From: Xanthobacteraceae bacterium
GTDB taxonomy: Bacteria; Pseudomonadota; Alphaproteobacteria; Rhizobiales; Xanthobacteraceae
Direction of reading: 5' to 3'
DNA length: 5,606 nt
Assembly: GCA_030039655.1 (NCBI GenBank)
Contig: JASHVC010000590.1
Coordinates: 1-5,606, forward strand
The position numbers and the translations under genes were made by a program. Position 1 is the first letter of the stretch. Each line of letters begins with the position of its first letter. Of this stretch, positions 1 through 4,901 are shown in pieces. Under the pieces are notes generated by a model. That model made no database searches. It saw only the letters and a list, made by a program, of their open reading frames with translations, and was not told the DNA's origin.

Positions 1-300
1 AAGCGCTACAGCGCCTTCATCCAGGGCTCGTCCAATATCGAAAAGCATCTGCACGACCACAGCATCGACACGATCCTGATCACCGGCACCGCCACCAACG
101 TCTGCTGCGAGAGCACCGCTCGCGACGCCATGATGCTCAATTTCAAGGTCATCATGGTGGCAGACGGCCTCGCCACCCACACCGACGAGGAGCACAACGC
201 CACGCTGTCGAATTTTTACGGCCAGTTCGGCGACGTGCAGACGGTGGACGAAGTCGTGCAGTCGCTGGATCGAGGGGATAAAAAGAAAGCGGCGGCTTAG
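1..300 (+). CDS. Isochorismatase-like cysteine hydrolase, C-terminal part (5' end outside window)
   Basis: This frame is open from the first base and ends with TAG at 298-300, giving the last 99 residues of a protein whose family usually runs to about 200-230. The visible part contains the RYSAF segment at residues 2-6. The nucleophile elbow follows as GTATNVCCESTARDA (residues 29-43), in which Cys35 is the expected catalytic cysteine. Next come a strand-rich ADGLATHTDEEHNATL segment (residues 54-69) and a Lys/Ala-rich tail. The family uses an Asp-Lys-Cys triad to hydrolyse amides, carbamates or vinyl ethers. The Asp, and probably the Lys that normally stands two residues before the Arg of RYSAF, lie outside the window. 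The TNVCCES version, with a doubled Cys, resembles the uncharacterised rhizobial cysteine hydrolases and RutB-like ureidoacrylate/carbamate hydrolases more than true isochorismatases. The substrate cannot be told from this fragment. The gene converges on the MocR gene, with 102 bp between the stops, so it is probably transcribed independently. Confidence 0.92.
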   Translation, partial: KRYSAFIQGSSNIEKHLHDHSIDTILITGTATNVCCESTARDAMMLNFKVIMVADGLATHTDEEHNATLSNFYGQFGDVQTVDEVVQSLDRGDKKKAAA

Positions 301-308
301 TTCCGTTA

Positions 309-400
309 CCCGAGGTGCCGCGCCAAGTGCCGAGCCTCGAAGGGCGATGCCCTCCAACGCCGAGCCGTGTCCTTCGGGTCCGGCTGCGCAGGCGGATGCT
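309..400. repeat. Decayed copy of Bradyrhizobiaceae-type intergenic palindromic repeat
   Basis: The left half, cccgaggtgcc (309-319) followed by gcctcgaagg (334-343), matches the left half of the intact repeat at 4792-4893 with the same spacing to within 2 bp. The right half is eroded. Pieces such as ccttcgggt (371-379) and ggatgctcg (394-402) sit roughly where the intact copy has ccttcgagg and a gggtgacg-like end, but the arms no longer pair well. It fills the convergent spacer between two stop codons, the usual location of such elements. I see no T-tract on either side, so I do not call it a terminator. Confidence 0.6.
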
Positions 401-402
401 CG

Positions 403-1860
403 TTAGATTGCCTCCGTCGATCGTGCCACGGCGGCACATGCCAACTTGCCTAATCTCATAACGCCCTTTTCGATACGCTCATTCCATCCGTGTCCGCAGC
501 TAAGACGCAGGCAGTGACCGTAGTGGCCGCTAGTCGAGAACACGTGGCCGGGGACAAAGCAAATCCCGCTGTCCACGGCCTTATCGAAGAGGGCTGCCGC
601 CTGCACGGATTTTGGCAGTTCGAGCCACAGCACGAAGCCGCCAGCGGGACGGCTCACCCTCGTGCCCTTGGGAAACGTCTGCTCGACGGCGCGACTCATC
701 TGGCCGATGGTGTCTTCAAAAACGCGCCTGATCCGGCGCAAATGATTGTCATACCCACCGGAGGATAGGAATTCGGCAAACGCGACCTGGAGCAAGGGCG
801 GACCTGACAGCGTGAATGCCAGCTTTCTTTCGAGGGCGCTTTGCATGTGCGCCGACGTTTTTGTCGCCATCCAGCCGATGCGGTAACCGGGAGCGATGGT
901 CTTCGAGAACGAGCTGCAATAGATAACTGTGTTAGCGTTACGCTTGAGCGCAATGAATGGAACCGGCCGCTCAGACCCGAAATAAATATCGCCGGTAATG
1001 TCGTCTTCGATCAGCGGAACGTGGTGTCTAGCCAACAATGCCAGCACTTTCAGTTTCTTTTCGTTTAGCATGGTGCAGCCCAGCGGATTGTTGAAACTGG
1101 ACGAAAACAGACATGCCTTCACGCCTCCACGCTCCAGCGCCCTCTTAAGGGCTGTGAGATCAATTCCGCTCGTCGCATCGGTCGGCATTTCGAATGCCTT
1201 GAGACCTAGCGCTTCGAGCGAGCGAAGCAATCCAAAATAGGTCGGCGATTCGATTGCAACGGTATCGCCAGGCCGCGTCACTACACTCAATGCCAGTGTA
1301 ATGGCCTCCATGCAGCCGGAGGTGATGACGATCTCTTCGGGTGAAAACGCTGCACCCCAGCGCAACGCGCGCCGGGCGATTTCCTGGCGCAGCCGCGATT
1401 CGCCCTTTGGACCGGTGTAAGTGTTGTAAGTGGTACCCTTGGTGCGTGCCGCTCGGGCCAAAAACCGATCGAGACGGGCCGCTGCCAACAGTTCGGCATT
1501 TGGGATGGCCCAGCCCAGGGGAACCAGCCGAGGATCCACCGAGTATTGATGCAGCCGCAACAACGTTGCCGATATGGCAACGGGGGCGGCCTTGCTCGGC
1601 GGATTGGAAATCGCCGGCGCTTCGAGGTGAGTAGCCGCGCGCGCGGTAACGTAGTGTCCCGATTGAGGCCGCGCCTCCAGCACTCCGCGGTCTTCGAGGA
1701 GGCGGTATGCCTGGAGCGCGGTCGAGAGGCTTACGCGCTGCTGCTTGCTGATGTCCCGAAGCGAGGGCGCGCGCGAACCGGGGCTCAGTGTTCCGGAATC
1801 CACGAGTCCGCTGACCAAGTTCGCTACTTCCTCATAACGGAAATGGGGATGCGCGCGCAC
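403..1860 (-). CDS. MocR-type transcriptional regulator (GntR winged helix fused to aminotransferase-like PLP domain)
   Basis: The 485-residue product has the length and two-part architecture of MocR/GabR/PdxR regulators. Residues 7-72 form a GntR-type winged helix: FRYEEVANLV, then PSLRDISKQQRVSLSTALQAYR, then LLEDRGVLEARPQSGHYV. A linker leads to a fold-type I aminotransferase domain at about 105-475. Visible PLP features are TYTGPKGESRLR (147-158), FNNPLG (256-261, Asn258), EDD (285-287, Asp286 expected to contact the pyridine nitrogen), SSFSKTIAPGYRIGW (316-330, Lys320 as Schiff-base lysine) and LRLS (451-454, Arg452 as carboxylate anchor). The Tyr usually found three residues after the Asp is Thr289 here. 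Such proteins use PLP to sense an amine or amino acid and usually control a divergent gene, here the MFS transporter. The start is GTG at 1860: an in-frame TGA lies at 1902-1900, no better start intervenes, and starting later would cut into the winged helix. The family assignment is firm; the ligand is unknown. Confidence 0.95.
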   Translation of the reverse strand: MRAHPHFRYEEVANLVSGLVDSGTLSPGSRAPSLRDISKQQRVSLSTALQAYRLLEDRGVLEARPQSGHYVTARAATHLEAPAISNPPSKAAPVAISATLLRLHQYSVDPRLVPLGWAIPNAELLAAARLDRFLARAARTKGTTYNTYTGPKGESRLRQEIARRALRWGAAFSPEEIVITSGCMEAITLALSVVTRPGDTVAIESPTYFGLLRSLEALGLKAFEMPTDATSGIDLTALKRALERGGVKACLFSSSFNNPLGCTMLNEKKLKVLALLARHHVPLIEDDITGDIYFGSERPVPFIALKRNANTVIYCSSFSKTIAPGYRIGWMATKTSAHMQSALERKLAFTLSGPPLLQVAFAEFLSSGGYDNHLRRIRRVFEDTIGQMSRAVEQTFPKGTRVSRPAGGFVLWLELPKSVQAAALFDKAVDSGICFVPGHVFSTSGHYGHCLRLSCGHGWNERIEKGVMRLGKLACAAVARSTEAI

Positions 1861-1869
1861 GCGAGACCG

Positions 1870-1873
1870 CTCC
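1870..1873 (-). promoter_or_regulatory. Ribosome binding site supporting the GTG start of the MocR gene
   Basis: On the minus strand GGAG lies 9 nt upstream of the GTG at 1860. It supports this GTG, the only usable start between the upstream in-frame stop and the winged-helix domain. Confidence 0.5.
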
Positions 1874-1907
1874 GACGTCGACGTCGTGACCCGTACAGAT
1901 CATCGGG

Positions 1908-1935
1908 ATGATAACTGTTACGGATATAATTTCAA
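1908..1935 (-). promoter_or_regulatory. Sigma-70 promoter of the MocR gene
   Basis: On the minus strand TTGAAA (1935-1930) and TATCAT (1913-1908) are separated by 16 bp, close to TTGACA/TATAAT. Transcription would start near 1901, leaving a leader of about 40 nt before the GTG. The first CTGTTACG repeat (1915-1922) lies inside the spacer, so a regulator bound there would block polymerase, which suggests autorepression. The placement is inferred from the sequence only. Confidence 0.5.
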
Positions 1936-1984
1936 TTGCCTGTATCTGTTACGATTTGCCATTTTCGTTATGAAACTGTTGTCG
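1915..1984 (+). promoter_or_regulatory. Three phased direct repeats (CTGTTACG-like), probable MocR operators
   Basis: CTGTTACG occurs exactly at 1915-1922 and 1946-1953, and a weaker relative, CTGTTGTCG, at 1976-1984. The starts are 31 and 30 bp apart, about three helical turns, so all three face the same side of the DNA. The flanks are also similar: an A/T-rich triplet precedes each core. MocR-family regulators such as GabR, PdxR and TauR are known to bind direct repeats in the divergent region next to their own gene, which fits this arrangement. The first copy also forms the small palindrome TAACTGTTA (1913-1921). Assignment to this regulator is inference. Confidence 0.5.
1925..1930 (+). 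promoter_or_regulatory. Candidate -10 element for the MFS gene
   Basis: A perfect TATAAT reads on the plus strand between repeats 1 and 2. At 16-18 bp upstream there is only atcggg-like sequence, so no real -35 element is present. That would suit a promoter needing an activator, a role some MocR proteins play. Initiation would fall near 1937 and give a leader of about 80 nt. AT-rich sequence makes a chance hexamer possible. Confidence 0.35.
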
Positions 1985-2000
1985 CAATGGAGCAGCACTT

Positions 2001-2006
2001 GGGAAG
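2001..2006 (+). promoter_or_regulatory. Weak ribosome binding site that decides the MFS start
   Basis: GGGAAG lies 9 nt before the ATG at 2016 but only 3 nt before the upstream in-frame TTG at 2010. The spacing therefore favours the ATG. The match to the anti-Shine-Dalgarno sequence is modest. Confidence 0.4.
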
Positions 2007-2015
2007 CGCTTGCCG

Positions 2016-3257
2016 ATGTTCCGCATATCGCAGCCGGCTCGTGCCGGGGCATATTTTGAGGTGCTGGCCGCCGTTTTCGTAAGCCTGCTCGTCCAGACGA
2101 CGATATCGTTGTTCGCAGCGAGCGTTCCCGTACTGGCGGCTGTAATCACCGCTGAGCGAGGCTGGAATCCCACGATAATCGCGTTCTATCCGATCGTCCT
2201 TTATGTCACCGCTTTTCTGATCAGCTTCCACATTCCCGCGCTGCTGTTCCAGATGGGCGGGATGGGGTTGAGCCTCGCAAGCGTCGTGCTGGCTGCCGCC
2301 GGGCTGTTGTTCCTGCTGCTGCCCAGCGCCGCCGCCGCGCCATTCGCCGCGGTCGCCATCGGTTGTGGGACTGCTGCGATGAATCCAGCAAGTTCGCAAA
2401 TTCTGGGACCGCGAACCACGGCGCGAACTGCGGCACTGGTGATGTCGATCAAGCAAACGGGCGTGCCGCTGGGCGGTGTGGCAGCCGGGGCGCTCGTGCC
2501 TATCCTGGCGGCGCATTCCGGATGGCGCACAGCCGCTGTCGTGCTTGTCGCCGCGGGCTTCGCATTGGCGATTGTTCTGCTGCCCTCTGCGCAGTGGCTC
2601 GATGGCGCAGCGAAACCCGCCAAACCCGCCGCCACTCGGCCACTCGATCCGGCAAGGCGTCTACTCGCTATGCCGGGCATGCCTAACCTGTTGTTTGCAA
2701 GCCTAACATTCAATGGCATGCAACTGTGCCTGCGGTCGTTCTTCGTGGTCTATCTGGTAACCAATCAGCGCTTCAGCCTGGTCGCGGCCGGAGCAGCATT
2801 CAGCATTTCACAAGCAGCCGGAATGGTCGGCCAGGTCGGCTGGGCGACGCTTTCGGATCGTCTCCTTTCGGTTCGCGCGGTCATGGCAATCATCGGCATG
2901 CTCATGAGCTCGGCGGCGTTTTGCACTGCCGCGATGACGCCGCATTGGTCCTTTGGCGCAGTCGGTGCGGTTGCAGTGGTCTACGGAGTCAGTGCCGCAG
3001 GCTACCTGCCGGTGCTGCTGGGCGAAGTAGCGAAGCGATCGCCGCCCGGCCAGGTTGGCGCGCTCACCGCCGGTGCACAGCTATTCCCGCTGAGCGGAAG
3101 CGTCGTTGGACCGCTCGCATTCGGGGGCATAGCCGTTGTCGTAGGGATGCCGGCCGCATTTCTGCTTGCGGCCGCGAGCACGTTGGCGGGCACAGCCCTT
3201 TTGGCAGCGCCGCATCAACTGTTCGCCGATCTGTTTCGCGAAAGGCGCAGGGCATGA
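2016..3257 (+). CDS. Major facilitator superfamily (MFS) transporter
   Basis: The 413-residue product is an inner-membrane protein with about 12 hydrophobic helices in two blocks of six: roughly 15-40, 53-75, 85-103, 106-126, 141-165 and 171-190, then a Pro/Ala-rich loop (191-222), then 224-248, 255-278, 288-308, 312-333, 347-373 and 377-398. The stretch MSIKQTGVPLGG (143-154) in helix 5 is typical of MFS members related to CynX- and nitrate-type carriers. WATLSDRLL (276-284) is the loop 8-9 version of the MFS signature; its partner between helices 2 and 3 has lost the usual Asp-Arg pair. There is no signal peptide, as expected. The gene diverges from the MocR gene across 155 bp, so it is the likely target of that regulator and probably moves its effector or a related amino compound. 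The direction and substrate of transport cannot be read from the sequence. ATG 2016 is preferred over TTG 2010 because of ribosome-site spacing. Confidence 0.93.
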   Translation: MFRISQPARAGAYFEVLAAVFVSLLVQTTISLFAASVPVLAAVITAERGWNPTIIAFYPIVLYVTAFLISFHIPALLFQMGGMGLSLASVVLAAAGLLFLLLPSAAAAPFAAVAIGCGTAAMNPASSQILGPRTTARTAALVMSIKQTGVPLGGVAAGALVPILAAHSGWRTAAVVLVAAGFALAIVLLPSAQWLDGAAKPAKPAATRPLDPARRLLAMPGMPNLLFASLTFNGMQLCLRSFFVVYLVTNQRFSLVAAGAAFSISQAAGMVGQVGWATLSDRLLSVRAVMAIIGMLMSSAAFCTAAMTPHWSFGAVGAVAVVYGVSAAGYLPVLLGEVAKRSPPGQVGALTAGAQLFPLSGSVVGPLAFGGIAVVVGMPAAFLLAAASTLAGTALLAAPHQLFADLFRERRRA

Positions 3258-3442
3258 ACCCCGGTCCCAAATCGAGGCCCTTAAGGCGAAACTCGGCTCG
3301 GTTGACGCGGGATGCAGCAAGCTCGGAGGATGATGCCGAGCAAGCTCTGAAAGAGATTGTGGCCGCTCAAGGCAAGTCGGGTGACCAACGACTCGAGAGC
3401 TCACAAGGTTTGCGAGAAAAGCGAACAAAAAATCATCGATGA
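3254..3442 (+). CDS. Doubtful 62-residue hydrophilic ORF overlapping the MFS stop
   Basis: An ATG at 3254 overlaps the MFS stop as ATGA, the arrangement used for translational coupling, and the frame runs to TGA at 3440-3442. The product is basic and polar, with one helix-like stretch (SEDDAEQALKEIVAAQG, about 24-40), no membrane segment, no Cys and no motif I recognise. In favour: the overlap, and the + strand terminator that comes only 55 nt after its stop. Against: about half of its codons end in G or C, well below the neighbouring genes; there is no clear ribosome site; and the same frame is already open by chance through much of the transporter gene. It may simply be 3' untranslated sequence. 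Confidence 0.25.
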   Translation: MNPGPKSRPLRRNSARLTRDAASSEDDAEQALKEIVAAQGKSGDQRLESSQGLREKRTKNHR

Positions 3443-3586
3443 AAGTCGAATCGCCGCACCGTTAAGCATCCGGTCGCTTGTATTCGGGATTCATCGCGCG
3501 GCGCGGTCAGCGCCGCGACTTTCTTCTTCGATGCTTCGATATCCACGCCACGGCTCGGCGCAACACTCGAGCGAGCTAAGCTGCCG
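3258..3586. other. Convergent spacer between the MFS gene and the bicupin gene
   Basis: These 329 bp separate two convergent genes. Their content is the doubtful small ORF (to 3442), a small GCTCGG/CCGAGC hairpin (3321-3341) flanked by two copies of AGCAAGCTC (3316-3324 and 3339-3347), and the terminator hairpin at 3497-3517. From 3530 to 3586 I see no gene and no T-rich hairpin that would end the bicupin transcript on the minus strand. No RNA gene family was recognised. Confidence 0.6.
3497..3529 (+). terminator. Rho-independent-like terminator of the MFS transcript
   Basis: A perfect 8-bp GC stem, CGCGGCGC (3497-3504) with GCGCCGCG (3510-3517), closes a 5-nt GGTCA loop and is followed on the plus strand by the T-rich run actttcttctt. 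The run is interrupted by C, so termination may be partial. The minus-strand side has no T-run, so the signal points to the MFS transcript, whose stop codon lies 239 bp upstream. Confidence 0.65.
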
Positions 3587-4738
3587 TCAGGCCGGAGTCT
3601 TCATGTCCTCAGGCGTCGGGATGAATTTCTCCATTTTCGGCGGCGCGCCGTTCTTGCGCATCTCTCCGAGCCAGATGCGATGAATGCGCGGGTCCTGATC
3701 GTCATACTCGATCTGGTCGCCGCCCTCCTTGACGCTCTTCGACACTGCCGGTTTGTCCCCGCCGCCAGCCCCGATAAGCGAGATGCGGTTCGCCAGCGTC
3801 GTCGGATAGCGCAAGCCGCCCACGGCCGTGGCCAGATAGCGCGCCGGCTCCGGTCCGGTGTTGAAGTGCTGATGGAATTGCCGGTCGGACGGCACCAGCA
3901 CCATGCCGTGCTTCCAGTCGATGCGGCGGAAATCCTTTTCTCCCTCGAACCAGAGCAGCGAATAACCTAGCCCGATCACGCACATGACGTGGAAGCTCGG
4001 CCCGTGCCGGTGGCCCTTCTTGTAGGTGCCCACGGGCATTTCCGAAATGTGCGCGTGCATGGTGCCGTCAGCGAGCACGAACATGATGTTGGTGCCGCCG
4101 GCGCCGCGGTCGCCCCAGCTTTTCAGCTCGATCGAGGTCAGGTCGGGAACGAAATTCGTTTCCCACATGTGGTTGCCCTGACGCACGGTGATCAGATCGC
4201 CCTCGCCCGAGAAGTATTTCTTCTTGCCCGCGCGTTCGCTGAAATCGAAATCGCTGGCGAAGACGAAGCTCTCGTTGTGAAAGACGTTCATCACCATCGG
4301 CAGGTTGGTGGTGCTGACCAGCAGCGCACGCTCGGTGCCGCTGCCGTTGAAGTGCCGGTGCTTGGCGTTGAGTGGAATGGCGAACAGGCTCTTCTCGCCC
4401 CATTCGAAACTGCGCCGGCTGCCGTCGGCGAATTCGAGCTGGGTCGAACCGTGGCCCTCGAGCACGTAGATGACTTCTTCGTAGAGATGGCGCTGCGGCG
4501 TCGTCGACTTGCCGGGCGCGATCTCGAAGACGAACATGTTGGCGAAATCGCCGCGCCCTTTCAGGTGCACCGCCGCGCCGTTAACCCCGTAGCGCGGCCA
4601 TGGCGCAGTCCTCACGTCGAACAGGTAGACGCCATAGTCTTCAACGATCGGGATGCCCTCGCCCTTGAGCCAGTCGAGGTAGGGATCAATCCCGTATCGT
4701 GGCTTCTGTTGCTGTTGCGGCACTTCGCGCACGTTCAT
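3587..4738 (-). CDS. Bicupin protein, possible partner of the EutA-like protein
   Basis: The 383-residue soluble product carries two cupin barrels and no signal peptide. Cupin 1 (about 66-145) has PGKSTTPQRHLYEEVIYVLEG (75-95) and IPLNAKHRHFN (121-131). Its metal ligands would be His84, Glu88 and His127, with Gln82 where the first His normally stands. Cupin 2 (about 217-305) has GTYKKGHRHGPSFH (237-250) and VPSDRQFHQHFN (282-293), giving His243, His245 and His289, with His250 near the usual Glu position. The paired HxHFN motifs point to an internal duplication. A charged tail follows (about 328-383). The layout resembles gentisate dioxygenase-like bicupins, but no reaction can be assigned. 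From memory, unverified, some database entries for bicupins of this kind are named ethanolamine ammonia lyase-activating protein, which would suit the EutA-like gene 163 bp upstream on the same strand. ATG 4738 is chosen over a TTG at 4780 because of its strong ribosome site. Confidence 0.88.
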   Translation of the reverse strand: MNVREVPQQQQKPRYGIDPYLDWLKGEGIPIVEDYGVYLFDVRTAPWPRYGVNGAAVHLKGRGDFANMFVFEIAPGKSTTPQRHLYEEVIYVLEGHGSTQLEFADGSRRSFEWGEKSLFAIPLNAKHRHFNGSGTERALLVSTTNLPMVMNVFHNESFVFASDFDFSERAGKKKYFSGEGDLITVRQGNHMWETNFVPDLTSIELKSWGDRGAGGTNIMFVLADGTMHAHISEMPVGTYKKGHRHGPSFHVMCVIGLGYSLLWFEGEKDFRRIDWKHGMVLVPSDRQFHQHFNTGPEPARYLATAVGGLRYPTTLANRISLIGAGGGDKPAVSKSVKEGGDQIEYDDQDPRIHRIWLGEMRKNGAPPKMEKFIPTPEDMKTPA

Positions 4739-4743
4739 GTGTT

Positions 4744-4748
4744 CCTCC
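4744..4748 (-). promoter_or_regulatory. Strong ribosome binding site fixing the bicupin start
   Basis: On the minus strand GGAGG is followed by a 5-nt spacer (AACAC) and the ATG at 4738. This is the strongest translation signal in the window. It rules out the upstream TTG at 4780, whose 14 extra residues would be encoded by leader sequence. Confidence 0.85.
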
Positions 4749-4770
4749 GGGGGCGCCTTGGGCGAAAGCA

Positions 4771-4780
4771 TAGTATACAA
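4771..4780 (-). promoter_or_regulatory. Candidate -10 element and overlapping GntR-type operator upstream of the bicupin gene
   Basis: The minus strand reads TTGTATACTA. TATACT (4777-4772) is a good -10 hexamer and would start transcription near 4764, about 26 nt before the ATG, but no credible -35 lies 16-18 bp upstream. The same ten bases fit the TnGT-N-ACnA pattern described for FadR-type GntR repressors, with a perfect GTATAC core. Either reading would give the bicupin gene its own controlled promoter instead of relying on read-through from the EutA-like gene. No FadR-type regulator is visible in the window. Confidence 0.35.
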
Positions 4781-4791
4781 AACTCTATAAC

Positions 4792-4893
4792 CGTCGTCCC
4801 GAGGTGCCCGCCGGAGGTGGGCCTCGAAGGATGCATGGCTCGAGCCCTCGCCCTTCGAGGCTCGCTTCGCTTGGCTCGCACCTCAGGGTGACG
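4792..4893. repeat. Intact Bradyrhizobiaceae-type intergenic palindromic repeat (RPE-like)
   Basis: This is a 102-bp imperfect palindrome. The outer arms (4792-4807 and 4878-4893) match at 13 of 16 positions when one is reverse-complemented. The inner arms are a perfect 10-bp pair, GCCTCGAAGG (4821-4830) and CCTTCGAGGC (4852-4861). The segments between outer and inner arms do not pair. This is the layout of the abundant palindromic elements (RPE) known from Rhodopseudomonas and Bradyrhizobium genomes; membership is from memory of that consensus. It begins 8 bp after the stop of the EutA-like gene and would form a long RNA hairpin in any EutA-bicupin transcript. No T-tract follows. Confidence 0.75.
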
Positions 4894-4901
4894 GGCGCAC
4901 G

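Noticed and set aside
364..385. Possible small hairpin AGCCG/CGGCT after the MocR stop as a terminator
   Set aside because: The stem is only 5 bp, the loop is long and no T-tract follows on either strand; it is better explained as remains of the palindromic repeat.
1968..2516. A 182-codon minus-strand frame opposite the start of the MFS gene
   Set aside because: The product is rich in Arg, Gln and His with no domain, and it overlaps the transporter helices on the other strand; it is a shadow frame.
2726..3253. Open plus-strand frame overlapping the second half of the MFS gene, upstream of the ATGA
   Set aside because: The product is Arg/Ser/Gly-rich with no domain and lies wholly within the MFS coding sequence. 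Only the part from the ATG at 3254 was kept, as a doubtful ORF.
3433..3442. Perfect 10-bp palindrome TCATCGATGA
   Set aside because: It is a single short palindrome with no promoter nearby and no second copy; a chance match is likely.
3357..3683. A 108-codon plus-strand frame spanning the terminator
   Set aside because: It crosses the strong hairpin terminator and continues antisense into the bicupin gene, with no ribosome site and no recognisable product.
3989..4891. A 300-codon plus-strand open frame across the bicupin gene
   Set aside because: It is antisense to the clearly recognisable bicupin coding sequence, runs on into the palindromic repeat, and its product has no recognisable domain. 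Long antisense frames are expected at this GC content.
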